Positions 44,407-53,545 of a stretch of DNA of 62,092 nucleotides are shown here, piece after piece (position 1 is the first letter of the stretch; each line of letters begins with the position of its first letter). A model generated the notes under the pieces. The model saw nothing but the letters and a program-made list of their open reading frames with translations. It had not been told where the DNA came from and did not search any database. Made by a program: the position numbers and the translations under genes. The stretch comes from an uncultured Desulfovibrio sp. (GTDB lineage Bacteria > Desulfobacterota > Desulfovibrionia > Desulfovibrionales > Desulfovibrionaceae): contig CAJXRQ010000020.1 of assembly GCA_913060505.1 (NCBI GenBank), positions 1 through 62,092 on the forward strand, in the 5' to 3' direction.

Positions 44407-46494
44407 TTATTCGTTGATGACCATTTCCGGCACGATCATGAGCACCGTCATGGGCAAGGGCTGCCGCTGTACCACGGTGAGTACGCCGTCCCTGTTCCAG
44501 CCTTTCGGGAAAAGCACACGCTTGTCCCCGGCCCAAAGTTCGGGTGGATTGTCCATGCGGTCTGCGGGTGAGCGAAAATAGACAGGCTCCAGATTATCGG
44601 CCGAAGGGCCGACTCCACCGCCCAGAGTATCATGAAAGCGCACTGCAACACGAACGATGCGTTTTCGTTTTGTCTGGGCTGTGCCCCGGCTGCTTCCCGC
44701 CTCCAGCCGCATGGGCTGAATTATGGACTCGTACGGCAATCCCGCATGAATGACGGAAGCCTCACGCTCCAAGGCAATGGTCCCGTCCGCATCCACGTGC
44801 ACGTCAGGATGAACAGCCCCGTCCGCGAGCACGGCCACGTTTCGTCCGGCAAGATGTTCCAGGCCCCGAAGTCTTTTCGTAGGAGCGCCCCGATATGTCA
44901 GTCCGCTGTCCACAAAAAAAGCCGAAGCGGGATTCGTGTCGGTCCGGGCCTCCAGATATTCCACATTGCATACGGTCTGTCCCCCGCACTCCCTGCGAAC
45001 CAGCACCCACAACTCGTCCCGTCGGGATTCGCCATGGTGAACGCAGGCAATGGCCACGATTTCACCGTCCGTTTCCAGTCGTGACCATGCCACCACGTCC
45101 TCGTCCGGCTCCAGCGTCAGGCAGGCCAGTGTACCGTCCTTGCGCAAGGCATAAACCACGGAATCCGGTTCCTGCGCATAGGCAAGTTGTGTCAACCCCG
45201 GGCCGGCAATATGTTCGGAAAGTAATGTCAAATCACGAGAAGCGTAGGCGTCCGACTCATCCCGATAGCCCATGCCACGGACCTTCGAACCGGAACGTTG
45301 AATGAACAGCGCCTCGCAGCCCACGGTCTCCGGACGGGCACCCAACGAACCGCACGAACCCTGATGGTCGGCCTTTACGCAGGAGGGCGTGAGCACTCCG
45401 GTTCCCGAGCTGCCGATGGTCCATTCCCCGCCGGAAGTTCCCACCCACAAACGGGCACGTGGCACCAGAAATTCGATATTGTTGCCTTCGCGTCCGGCAA
45501 GGGTCACCTCCAGTGCATCATCGTCCAGAGGTTCTTCTCCCGCATTGGATACAATGCGGTCGCCAGCCATGATCTGCTCCCAGAACTCTTCCCGCAGTTT
45601 GCCGTCCGAACCATGGATGGTCTCGATATACCGCGCCGTGCTGCCCGGATTATCCACAAAACTGAGCTTCAGGTTCGCACTCTCCGGCGCGTAAATGCGG
45701 TCGCCCTTGTAACGGTAATAACAATTTTTGCCTTCCGGGGTTTTCCCGCGCACACCACCTCCGGCATCAAACAGCCCTCCGGCGAGTACCGTGAACTGTT
45801 CCGCAGACGAACCTTTCCCGGTTCCGGTGATAATGCGGTCCCGCCATTTCTCCTTGGGAGCTTCGCACGTGCGCAGCCGCAAATCCCGCATGCTGCCGGT
45901 ACGGGAAAACCAGATTGTTCCCGGTTGTTCCGGCGTCGCGGCCAACACCAGCCGCTGTTCGAAAAAACAGCAGCAACTGGGATAGTTATTCCTGCCCCAC
46001 ACTTTCGGAGTACCCAGAAAAGTCATATCCTCAAGCTTCCAGACGGCATGCCCTCGCCGGGTGAGAGTGCGAGGAGGATGATTGGCATGAACCAGAACCA
46101 GAACATCGTTGGATTGCACGTAGCGCAGGCGCTCCAGTTCCGAAGCCTTGTAGGGCACATCCAGCACGAACGGTTTTCCGTCGTCGCCCACCACCAAACC
46201 ATGGTTGGCAAACACACGCATTTTACCGGTTCCACCCTGCTCACCAAACTCAAGGATATACGTCTGATCCGGATTGAATTCGAACGGGATCAGCAAGCCC
46301 TGTTTTTCGGAACTCAGGGCATGACGCACGAACCGGAATCCGGATCGCCGAGTCACCCCGCCATGGGGATGAACATGAAAATTGACCAGTTTGCGACACC
46401 CATTGAAATACTTGGCCAGATCGATTCGTCCTTCCAGACGGGGGCTCAATTCTCCAGCCGTGAAGTTGGTCAATGGAGGCGTGGCTATACTCAT
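44407..46494 (-). CDS. Large phage structural (tail stabilization) protein
   Basis: 695 residues. The N-terminus (FTAGELSPRLEGRIDLAKY, FHVHPHGGVTRRSGFRFV) is diagnostic of a widespread prophage structural protein encoded next to tail fiber genes in podovirus-like prophages, usually annotated hypothetical or stabilization protein. The middle is beta-rich, without enzymatic motifs. AAGGAGA lies four bases before the ATG at 46494. First gene of the unit. Confidence 0.8.
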   Translation of the reverse strand: MSIATPPLTNFTAGELSPRLEGRIDLAKYFNGCRKLVNFHVHPHGGVTRRSGFRFVRHALSSEKQGLLIPFEFNPDQTYILEFGEQGGTGKMRVFANHGLVVGDDGKPFVLDVPYKASELERLRYVQSNDVLVLVHANHPPRTLTRRGHAVWKLEDMTFLGTPKVWGRNNYPSCCCFFEQRLVLAATPEQPGTIWFSRTGSMRDLRLRTCEAPKEKWRDRIITGTGKGSSAEQFTVLAGGLFDAGGGVRGKTPEGKNCYYRYKGDRIYAPESANLKLSFVDNPGSTARYIETIHGSDGKLREEFWEQIMAGDRIVSNAGEEPLDDDALEVTLAGREGNNIEFLVPRARLWVGTSGGEWTIGSSGTGVLTPSCVKADHQGSCGSLGARPETVGCEALFIQRSGSKVRGMGYRDESDAYASRDLTLLSEHIAGPGLTQLAYAQEPDSVVYALRKDGTLACLTLEPDEDVVAWSRLETDGEIVAIACVHHGESRRDELWVLVRRECGGQTVCNVEYLEARTDTNPASAFFVDSGLTYRGAPTKRLRGLEHLAGRNVAVLADGAVHPDVHVDADGTIALEREASVIHAGLPYESIIQPMRLEAGSSRGTAQTKRKRIVRVAVRFHDTLGGGVGPSADNLEPVYFRSPADRMDNPPELWAGDKRVLFPKGWNRDGVLTVVQRQPLPMTVLMIVPEMVINE

Positions 46495-46716
46495 GAAGTC
46501 TCCTTGTGTGCATATTGATTCACGCCGACTTTGCCCGGACAGTCCCTTTTCCGGCGCGAGGGGCACCTGTATTCGGGCATCAGTCTACCCCCGGTTTTCA
46601 GTCCCGGCAGAAACCGGAAGGGGAAAGGAAATAATCGGGAAACAAACTCCTGTTGACAGCCTTGCAGCAGACATGGAACTGGACGGGAACTTTGAAAAGC
46701 GGTATCCGCTGCCCCC

Positions 46717-47769
46717 ATGGAAAGGTCGCTCACCTCCGAACAACGCCGAAAGCTGCATGGACTGACAAGCCGTCCACTGGCTGTGGGCAAACGCACCGTT
46801 GAAAACAGGTTGTGGATGGCCCCCATGCTGGGGCTGGGCCATGTGGCGTTCCGCGCCGTGCTCGCGGATTACGGCAGCTGCGGCCTCATGGTTTCGGAAA
46901 TGTGCAGCGCATTGGCAGTACCTTCGGAAAATCCGGAAAAATCTCCAGTGTTCAAATTTACCCGCGAGGAATTGCCACGGCTTTCCTGCCAGATGGTTGG
47001 AGCGCAACCGCATGAATTCATTCCCGCGGCCGAACGAGTTGAACGCGAAGGGTTTTTCGGTGTGGACATCAACATGGGGTGTTCGGCTTCCGGCATATGT
47101 GCCAAGGGCCGCGGCGCAGATCTGCTTCGCGATCCCGACAGGGCGGAAGCCGTTGTACGCGCCGTGCGCAAAACCGTATCCATCCCCGTGACAGTCAAAT
47201 TCCGCACCGGCTGGTCTCGCAACCCCGCCCCTGCCGTGGACATGGCCAAACGGCTGGAACAGGCCGGAGCGGACGCACTGATTTTCCACCCCCGGGTTGC
47301 GCCCGACAAACGTTCCCGCCCTCCGCTATGGAACCATATCCGTCTGGTGGCTGAAGCCGTATCCATCCCCGTAATAGGCAACGGCAACGTCTGCACTCCG
47401 GCCGACGCCCTGCGCATGTTCGAAGAAACCGGATGCGCGGGTATCGCCATGGGACGAATGGCTATCGCCCGCCCCTGGATATATGCGGTCATGACCGGAC
47501 AGGAATCGGGCCTTCCCGCCAACTACCTCCACTATGCGCTCAGGCTCATGGATGAACTGGAAACCCGTTACCCGGATCCGAACAGGGCCATGAAGCTCTA
47601 CAAAAAAATTGCGGTCTACATAGCGGCCAATCATGCCTATGGTTTGCGTCTGCAGGGAGCGCTGGTCCGAGGAAAAACAATGGATGATCTGCGTGAAAAC
47701 GCACGAATACACCTGACGCAGGACAAACAGACCACAGAACGCCCCAATGCCGTGCTGTTCACGTCTTGA
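46717..47769 (+). CDS. dus: tRNA-dihydrouridine synthase
   Basis: 350 residues. TIM-barrel Dus family with FMN: NRLWMAPMLGLGHVAFR at the N-terminus, NMGCSASGICAKGRGADLL with the catalytic Cys, VKFRTGW, HPRVAPDK and GNGNV / GIAMGRMAIARPW for FMN and phosphate binding. The Cys motif reads GCSAS rather than the common GCPVK, a small deviation. It reduces uridines in tRNA D-loops. Start ATG 46717; a divergent phage gene lies upstream, with 222 bp between them in which I found no clear site. Confidence 0.93.
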   Translation: MERSLTSEQRRKLHGLTSRPLAVGKRTVENRLWMAPMLGLGHVAFRAVLADYGSCGLMVSEMCSALAVPSENPEKSPVFKFTREELPRLSCQMVGAQPHEFIPAAERVEREGFFGVDINMGCSASGICAKGRGADLLRDPDRAEAVVRAVRKTVSIPVTVKFRTGWSRNPAPAVDMAKRLEQAGADALIFHPRVAPDKRSRPPLWNHIRLVAEAVSIPVIGNGNVCTPADALRMFEETGCAGIAMGRMAIARPWIYAVMTGQESGLPANYLHYALRLMDELETRYPDPNRAMKLYKKIAVYIAANHAYGLRLQGALVRGKTMDDLRENARIHLTQDKQTTERPNAVLFTS

Positions 47770-47819
47770 CGGCCGAATAGCGGATACGTACCATCCGGGC
47801 TTCAAGGAGAGCTCACCCC

Positions 47820-48500
47820 ATGAAAGTCATTGATCTCAGTCAGCCGCTTCAGCCGGAAATGCTTGTGTATCCGGGCGACGACCCTGCACTGGTGACCTAT
47901 CCCAGAACCCACAAGGAACACGGTTTTTCTTCCACGCACCTCAATATGGGCGCACACACGGGCACCCATATGGACGCGCCTTTGCATATGCTGGAGGATG
48001 GACCGGGAATCGACTGGTTTGACGCCGCACATTTCGTCGGGCGAACCGCTGTAATCGACTTGCGGGACGTCGGACAGTTTATCGGCGCGGAAGAACTTGC
48101 CCCGGCAAACGCCATTGTCAGCAAGGCTGGAGGGCTGGACTTTCTGCTATTGCGCACGGGATGGGATCGCTTCTGGAACAGCGAACAATATTGGACGGAC
48201 TGGCCGGAACTCACGGAAACGGCAGCACGCCTGCTGACAGGTCTTGACCTGCGTGGCATCGGCATGGACACCCCCTCGCCCGACGGACTGAACGCCGCCG
48301 GGGCACATTCGGCCCTGTTCCGTTCGGGGATGGTCGTGATTGAAAACCTCACCAACCTCGGGAAATTGCCCGATGAGCCGTTTACTTTTTCCTGCCTGCC
48401 GCTAAACATCGCCCGCGCGGACGGTGCCCCCTGCCGCGCCGTGGCCATGCTGAAAACTTCACCGGAGGACGATTTTCCGACAGCGGACATGCCGTCATGA
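47820..48500 (+). CDS. Cyclase-family (kynurenine formamidase-like) metal hydrolase
   Basis: 226 residues. The family motif HTGTHMDAPLH with the metal-binding His and Asp residues is present (~43-53), preceded by IDLSQPLQPEMLVYPGDDP. Members include kynurenine formamidase and isatin hydrolase; the substrate cannot be told here. AAGGAG precedes the ATG. It overlaps the EamA gene by four bases (ATGA), so the two work together, perhaps hydrolase and exporter of one compound (inference). Confidence 0.88.
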   Translation: MKVIDLSQPLQPEMLVYPGDDPALVTYPRTHKEHGFSSTHLNMGAHTGTHMDAPLHMLEDGPGIDWFDAAHFVGRTAVIDLRDVGQFIGAEELAPANAIVSKAGGLDFLLLRTGWDRFWNSEQYWTDWPELTETAARLLTGLDLRGIGMDTPSPDGLNAAGAHSALFRSGMVVIENLTNLGKLPDEPFTFSCLPLNIARADGAPCRAVAMLKTSPEDDFPTADMPS

Positions 48501-49399
48501 CCCGCCAGCAACAAAAAACGGCCGGGTTGGGCATGACCTATGTCTTGCTGGTCATGACCGTGGCCTTATGGGGCGGCACATGGATCGCCGGACGCATGAT
48601 CGCCAACCACATGGGAGCCATGTCATCCTCATTCCTGCGTTTTTCCATTTCCGCAGTCTGTCTGGTGTTCATGGTCATACGTTCGGAACATGGTTTGCCG
48701 CGTCTGAACATGCGTCAGGCCATGCACGCCACTTTTCTCGGGGCAACCGGCATTTTCCTCTATAGCTATTTCTTCTTCACGGGATTACAGACCGTACCCG
48801 CCAGCCGGGCGGCTTTGACCGTCGCCTGCATCCCGGTATGCATAGCCGTATGCTCGGCACTGCTCTTCCGGGAAAACTTCGGTCCAAAGCGCATGCTCGG
48901 GACACTGCTTTCACTGTGCGGTGTGGCGCTGGTGCTTTCCCATGGCAATCCCCAAGCCCTGATTCGGGAAGGCGTTCACGGTGGAGACCTGCTCATTCTT
49001 GGTTGCGTCGCTTCATGGACCGCTTATTCGCTTGACGGCCGAATTGCCATGAAACACTTCAAGCCGGAAGTGGCGGTCATGTGGGCATGCGTATTCGGCT
49101 CTGCGTTCCTGTTGCTCCCGGCTCTGTATTACGGACTCATCGCAGACATAGGCCGGGCCAGCATGCAGGACTGGATGTGCACCCTGTTCCTCTCCGTTCT
49201 GGCCACAGTGTTCGGCTACGCATGGTATTACAAAGCCATCGACGTAATCGGCCCATCCAAAGCCGGAATATTCATCAACCTTGTTCCCGTATTCGCTATC
49301 GCGTCGGCCTGTATCCTGCTCGACGAAACGCCTGATATCTCGCTGCTCATCGGCGGATGCATCGTCATTGCCGGTGTGTACATTACCAATCGGGGATAG
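48497..49399 (+). CDS. EamA/DMT-family transporter
   Basis: 300 residues, ten helices in two EamA repeats (VALWGGTWIAGRMIANH; SWTAYSLDGRIAMKHF). Drug/metabolite transporter family, inner membrane. Coupled to the cyclase gene by a four-base overlap. The substrate is unknown; the C-terminal repeat ends with GGCIVIAGVYITNRG. Confidence 0.92.
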   Translation: MTRQQQKTAGLGMTYVLLVMTVALWGGTWIAGRMIANHMGAMSSSFLRFSISAVCLVFMVIRSEHGLPRLNMRQAMHATFLGATGIFLYSYFFFTGLQTVPASRAALTVACIPVCIAVCSALLFRENFGPKRMLGTLLSLCGVALVLSHGNPQALIREGVHGGDLLILGCVASWTAYSLDGRIAMKHFKPEVAVMWACVFGSAFLLLPALYYGLIADIGRASMQDWMCTLFLSVLATVFGYAWYYKAIDVIGPSKAGIFINLVPVFAIASACILLDETPDISLLIGGCIVIAGVYITNRG

Positions 49400-49483
49400 T
49401 GGATAGTTCCACATCCCTCTTCAATTCCACATGCTTTTGCCGTATCGTGCCTGAACGCACATAAGCCAAAGGAGTTATACCAC

Positions 49484-50677
49484 ATGCAACTCATTTCCCG
49501 GCAGCTTGCCGAATACATGCAGAGCGGATCATGGATCCGCAAGATGTTCGAGGCCGGAATTGCCATGAAAAAGGAATTCGGCGAAGACGCCGTTTGCGAC
49601 TTCAGTCTGGGCAACCCGGACCTGCCCCCGCCACCGGCCCTGAAGCAGGCCATGAAGGATCTGGCCGAAGAAGCCGACTCCCCTTTCTTCCTCGGATACA
49701 TGCCCAACTTCGGCTACCCGGACGCCCGGGTCGCTCTTGCGGAGCAGGTCAGCAAGGAACAGGGAGTAACCGTGGCCGGAGAAGATCTGGTCATCACCTG
49801 CGGCGCAGCCGGTGCGCTCAACGCCTTTTTCCGCGCCGTACTGGAACCGGGCGATGAAGTCATCACGCCTGCCCCGTTCTTTGTGGAATACGGCTTCTAC
49901 TGCGAAAACCACGGCGGGACGCTCAAGCCCGTTCCCAGCAAACCGCTGACGTTCGAGCTGGACATTGAAGCCATTGATGCGGCCATCACCGACAAGACCC
50001 GCGTGCTCATGCTCAACTCGCCCAACAACCCTTCCGGCGCAGTCTATTCCCGCGAAGAGCTGGACAAACTGGCCGCCATTCTTGAAAAGCACAACCAGGG
50101 CCGCACGAGGCCGATCTTCATTCTCGCGGATGAACCTTACAGATTCCTGGCCTTTGATGGTGTGGAAGTTCCCAGCCTGTTGGACGTCTATCCATACTCC
50201 GTGGTCTGCTCCTCGTTCTCCAAGAACCTGAGCATGGCCGGTGAGCGCATCGGATATGCCTGTGTCAATCCGGCAATGCCCGGCAAGGCGGAACTGCTCG
50301 GCGCGCTGATCATGACCAACCGCATTCTCGGATTCGTCAACGCTCCGGCACTGGCGCAAAAGCTCATGATGCGCTGTCTCGGCAGTCAGGTGGACATTTC
50401 CATTTACGACAGACGCCGTGCGGTCATGGCGGAAGTCCTGAACAACGGCGGCTACAACTACACCATGCCCAAGGGAACGTTTTACTTCTTCCCGGAAGCG
50501 CCCAATGGCGACGATGTGGAATTCTGCAGTTTGTTGCAGGAAGAAAAGATTCTGGCTGTGCCCGGACGCGGTTTCGGCTATCCCGGATACTTCCGCCTGA
50601 CATTCTGCATCGGCGAAGACGTGATCACCCGCTCCAGCGACGGATTCAAGCGCGCCATGGAAAAGGCGAAAGCCTAA
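49484..50677 (+). CDS. Class I PLP-dependent aminotransferase
   Basis: 397 residues. Fold type I aminotransferase: GNPDLPPPPALK at the N-terminus, NSPNNPSGAVYS, ADEPYRFLAF (PLP-contacting Asp and Tyr), SFSKNLSMAGERIGY with the PLP Lys, and FRLTFC near the end. Aspartate aminotransferase-like, with preference for acidic or neutral amino acids unknown. AAGGAG precedes the ATG. Its own terminator follows. Confidence 0.92.
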   Translation: MQLISRQLAEYMQSGSWIRKMFEAGIAMKKEFGEDAVCDFSLGNPDLPPPPALKQAMKDLAEEADSPFFLGYMPNFGYPDARVALAEQVSKEQGVTVAGEDLVITCGAAGALNAFFRAVLEPGDEVITPAPFFVEYGFYCENHGGTLKPVPSKPLTFELDIEAIDAAITDKTRVLMLNSPNNPSGAVYSREELDKLAAILEKHNQGRTRPIFILADEPYRFLAFDGVEVPSLLDVYPYSVVCSSFSKNLSMAGERIGYACVNPAMPGKAELLGALIMTNRILGFVNAPALAQKLMMRCLGSQVDISIYDRRRAVMAEVLNNGGYNYTMPKGTFYFFPEAPNGDDVEFCSLLQEEKILAVPGRGFGYPGYFRLTFCIGEDVITRSSDGFKRAMEKAKA

Positions 50678-50704
50678 AAAACTTCAAGACGGTTTTGTTT
50701 CAGG

Positions 50705-50737
50705 GGTCGGGATGTCATTCATCCCGGCCTTTTTTTA
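50705..50737 (+). terminator. Intrinsic terminator of the aminotransferase gene
   Basis: GGTCGGGATG / CATCCCGGCC with a five-base loop, followed by TTTTTTT. Confidence 0.88.
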
Positions 50738-50783
50738 TGGAACGAATTCGAATGAGCAAGAACGGCGGGCAGAAAAAAGAATA

Positions 50784-50817
50784 AAAAAAGAGTCCTTCCG
50801 CCAAAGGACTCTTTTTT
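50784..50817. terminator. Bidirectional intrinsic terminator for the small membrane gene
   Basis: AAAGAGTCCTT / AAGGACTCTTT perfect 11-bp stem with T runs on both sides; on the minus strand it ends the gene at 50902. Confidence 0.85.
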
Positions 50818-50901
50818 ACTCGACGGCCGCCATGGGAGAGAGGAGAGGGAGCAGCCGTCGACCCGTTGGAAACGAGTATATTGTCTTGATCCGTTGTCGC
50901 T

Positions 50902-51096
50902 TTATTGAAGCTGGCTGATGCCCATGGAAAGGGCAAATGCCACACTGGTCCAAAGGAGCACCTTGAGTGTTGCGAAGGTGCGATTTGCCAAGCAGGGCCG
51001 GATGCAGGAGCTGGCCATGGCCGCGCCGACCGGGGTGCTGTCTTCCGGCATCACCAAATCAACCAGAGAAATATTTTTTTTGCGTCCGAAGCTCAT
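50902..51096 (-). CDS. 64-residue single-pass membrane protein
   Basis: A small protein: polar N-terminus (MSFGRKKNISLVDLVMPEDS), a middle with two Cys (SSCIRPC), and a C-terminal helix (TLKVLLWTSVAFALSMGIS). AAAGGAG lies seven bases before the ATG and a terminator follows, so it looks like a true gene. No family recognised. Divergent from the first LysR gene (151 bp), which may regulate it. Confidence 0.7.
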   Translation of the reverse strand: MSFGRKKNISLVDLVMPEDSTPVGAAMASSCIRPCLANRTFATLKVLLWTSVAFALSMGISQLQ

Positions 51097-51246
51097 TTCA
51101 AGGCTCCTTTGGTCGATTTCGACCACGTTTTCCGTCGTTGAAAGAAAACTAATTGACTCCGGCGCCAAAAATCCAATCATATTGTCGGATACCCCATTCG
51201 GAATTCCTGATTGCCTTCAAATAGGTTTGCGCATACTCTCCGGTTC

Positions 51247-52140
51247 ATGGAATTGTACCATCTACGATCGTTCATAGCCGTGGCCGAGGAAGGACATCTC
51301 ACCAATGCGGCCAAACGCCTGCACACCAGCCAACCCGCTGTCAGTGCCCATATCAAAACACTTGAGGAAGACCTTGAGGTCAAGCTGTTCAGCCGCACAC
51401 CCAAGGGAATGATCCTGACCGAGGCCGGGGATATCCTCAAGGCCCAGGCACACAAAGTACTTACAGCCGTAGAGGAATTTCACACCAAAGCCAAACGGCT
51501 ACGCTCGGACCTGGCTGGAGCCATTCGCATCGGCCTGAATACCGATTCCGAATATCTGCGCCTGACGGACCTGATCTCCACCGTATCCGAAAAACACCCC
51601 AATCTGGAATTACATCTTTCACAAAATTCATCGGACAGAATTCTGGCCGCCATCCGTGCCGAAGAGATGGACGCCGGATTCGTTTTCTATGAAAACCCCT
51701 ATTCCGACATCAAGGCGCACGCCCTGCGCCGCTCCCGTGTCCTTATTGTTGCTCCCGTGGAATGGGAGGACAGGGTACGCGACGCCAGCTTCGCGGACTT
51801 GGCCAAGATGCCGTGGGTCTGGCCAGCGCGGTACTGCCCATTGGGCGCCCTGGTACTCGACCATTTCGAATCACGGGGGTTCTGTCCGGCGCGAACAATC
51901 CATGCGGACAGCGAAGACGTGATCCGCAGACTTGTTCTCGGTGGCAAGGGGCTTTCCATCATGCGGGAAGACGAGGCCGAAGCCCTGAGAGCTGAGGGGA
52001 AAATCGTCTGCTGCCAAACCGACCAGAATCAGGACATCGGAATGGATATTTTCTTTGTCTACCACCGGGACAGAAAAGACGATCCCGAAATTCTCGCCCT
52101 GCTGGACGCGGTCCGGCGTGTCTGGAATCCGACCCAATAG
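51247..52140 (+). CDS. LysR-family regulator 1
   Basis: 297 residues. N-terminal winged helix MELYHLRSFIAVAEEGH ... LTNAAKRLHTSQPAVSAHIK, then a linker helix and two-lobed ligand domain (~90-295). The start at 51247 is the family start; the frame opens earlier at 51211. Its N-terminus and spacing match LysR 2 at 52654 closely, so the two are paralogs. Divergent to the small membrane gene, the typical LysR-target layout. Confidence 0.93.
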   Translation: MELYHLRSFIAVAEEGHLTNAAKRLHTSQPAVSAHIKTLEEDLEVKLFSRTPKGMILTEAGDILKAQAHKVLTAVEEFHTKAKRLRSDLAGAIRIGLNTDSEYLRLTDLISTVSEKHPNLELHLSQNSSDRILAAIRAEEMDAGFVFYENPYSDIKAHALRRSRVLIVAPVEWEDRVRDASFADLAKMPWVWPARYCPLGALVLDHFESRGFCPARTIHADSEDVIRRLVLGGKGLSIMREDEAEALRAEGKIVCCQTDQNQDIGMDIFFVYHRDRKDDPEILALLDAVRRVWNPTQ

Positions 52141-52653
52141 GCCAGTTCAGATCCCCTGAACGCCCGGTAAGGCCAAACGGGCGCTTCGTCCGAAAAGCCA
52201 GCCGCATCAAAAAAACTCGCTCATGGCAGAAGACAAGCCCGAAGAAATACGGACTCTCTTGCCTGTCGAAACCCGTTTACTGGAAGTTGAAGAATAAAAA
52301 TGGAGGGAAAACCCCACAACACCAAGGAGTGCACATGCGATGTATGGGACTTTCCCTCCGAAGGTCAGTTCGGCGCAAATTGATGAGATCCTGAAATTCG
52401 AATCAGAAATTCAGAACCATGTATCGATATACTACGAATCTTTTGTTTCCGTAATCCAATAGTTTTCGCCGATCTTCTCGTTTACCAATCCCGATACCGC
52501 ATTTACGCTTTTGAACATTTGCACAAAAAAACAACATTTTTCTAAAAAAAACAAAATAAAAACCTGCTTTTTCTTCACGAAACCTGCTCAAAAGCACGAT
52601 TTTGAATTCTTATTTCCATTGCCATGGAATTGATTTCCGCTTAGTAATCGCGG
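52141..52653. other. 513-bp intergenic region between two LysR genes, hairpin and mini-ORFs
   Basis: No full gene. A perfect nine-bp stem GGAGGGAAA (52302) / TTTCCCTCC (52351) with a 40-base loop contains CAAGGAG and an ATG (52334) that opens a 19-codon cationic frame. A 24-codon frame lies at 52222. The right end is AT-rich, probably the promoter of LysR 2. Confidence 0.5.
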
Positions 52654-53544
52654 ATGGAACTCTACCAATTGCGCACTTTTGTCGTCGTTGCCGAAGAAGG
52701 ACACCTGACCCGTGCGGCCGAAAGGCTTTTTGCCAGCCAGCCGACCGTCAGCTCCCATATCAAGGCGCTTGAGAAGGAACTGGGAGTACCGCTTTTTCTT
52801 CGCACACCGCGTGGGATGCGCCTGACAGAAACGGGCCGCAGGCTGCGCGACAGAGCTGCCATCATTCTCAAGGGTGCCGAAGAACTGAAGCGCGAAGCGC
52901 AGGTGTTGAGCAAACAATTGGTAGGTGACGTGCGTTTGGGACTGAATACGGACGCGGAGTTCTTGCGCGTGGTGCCGTTGATCACCACCCTTGCCGATGC
53001 CCATCCGGGCCTGAACCTGCAATTCGTGCAGAGTTCCAGTGGGTCAATTCAGGACGAACTCAGAAACGGTACCCTGGACGGCGGCTTCATCTTCGGAGAA
53101 CCCCGCACTCGGGACATCATTGCCATTCCGTTATCCGAAACGCAATTTTACGGAGCCTATCCCGCAAGCTGGGAAAGCAGGGTCGGCAAGGCTTCTCTGG
53201 AAAAGCTGGCTCACGTTCCCTGGATTCATACGGCCAAGGATTGCCCCTGTCAGTCGTTGCTGGACCGGGCATTCGACTCGCAAGGACTGAAAATAGCCAA
53301 GACCACGGAAGTGGACGGCGACGAAGTTACCAAGGTTCTGGTGGCATCGGGCAAAGGCATGGCACTGCTGCGTGAAGATGAAATCAAGGCCGCGAACCGG
53401 CCCGGATATGAAGTCCGTTCCCGCGAGCTGGGCATCAGCCTGAATTTGTGTTTTGCCCACTTGCGTCGTCGCGAAACAGACCCGGTCATGCAGGCCGTAG
53501 TCCGGACAGCCCTGCGCGTATGGACGGACGACGAAGAAGAATAG
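52654..53544 (+). CDS. LysR-family regulator 2
   Basis: 296 residues, close paralog of LysR 1: MELYQLRTFVVVAEEGH ... LTRAAERLFASQPTVSSHIK. Ligand domain (~88-290). The two genes probably arose by duplication. AT-rich DNA lies upstream. No adjacent target gene is clear; it converges with the PAS-LuxR gene, whose stop is two bases away. Confidence 0.93.
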   Translation: MELYQLRTFVVVAEEGHLTRAAERLFASQPTVSSHIKALEKELGVPLFLRTPRGMRLTETGRRLRDRAAIILKGAEELKREAQVLSKQLVGDVRLGLNTDAEFLRVVPLITTLADAHPGLNLQFVQSSSGSIQDELRNGTLDGGFIFGEPRTRDIIAIPLSETQFYGAYPASWESRVGKASLEKLAHVPWIHTAKDCPCQSLLDRAFDSQGLKIAKTTEVDGDEVTKVLVASGKGMALLREDEIKAANRPGYEVRSRELGISLNLCFAHLRRRETDPVMQAVVRTALRVWTDDEEE

Positions 53545-53545
53545 C

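Larger units (their letters stand above)
41018..46494 (-). mobile_element. Isolated phage tail module (prophage remnant or domesticated cassette)
   Basis: Five closely packed minus-strand genes with overlaps and strong ribosome sites encode a large virion protein, a coiled-coil virion protein, two tail fiber proteins and a tail assembly chaperone. No integrase, terminase, capsid, portal, lysis, repressor or replication gene lies within the window, and neither end shows an obvious direct repeat. Frames are intact, so selection may maintain them. The unit splits a region of host genes on the plus strand. Confidence 0.75.

Noticed and set aside
41018..46494. Attachment sites or integrase for the tail cassette
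   Set aside because: I found no obvious direct repeats at the two borders and no integrase or transposase gene in the window; the search was by eye only.
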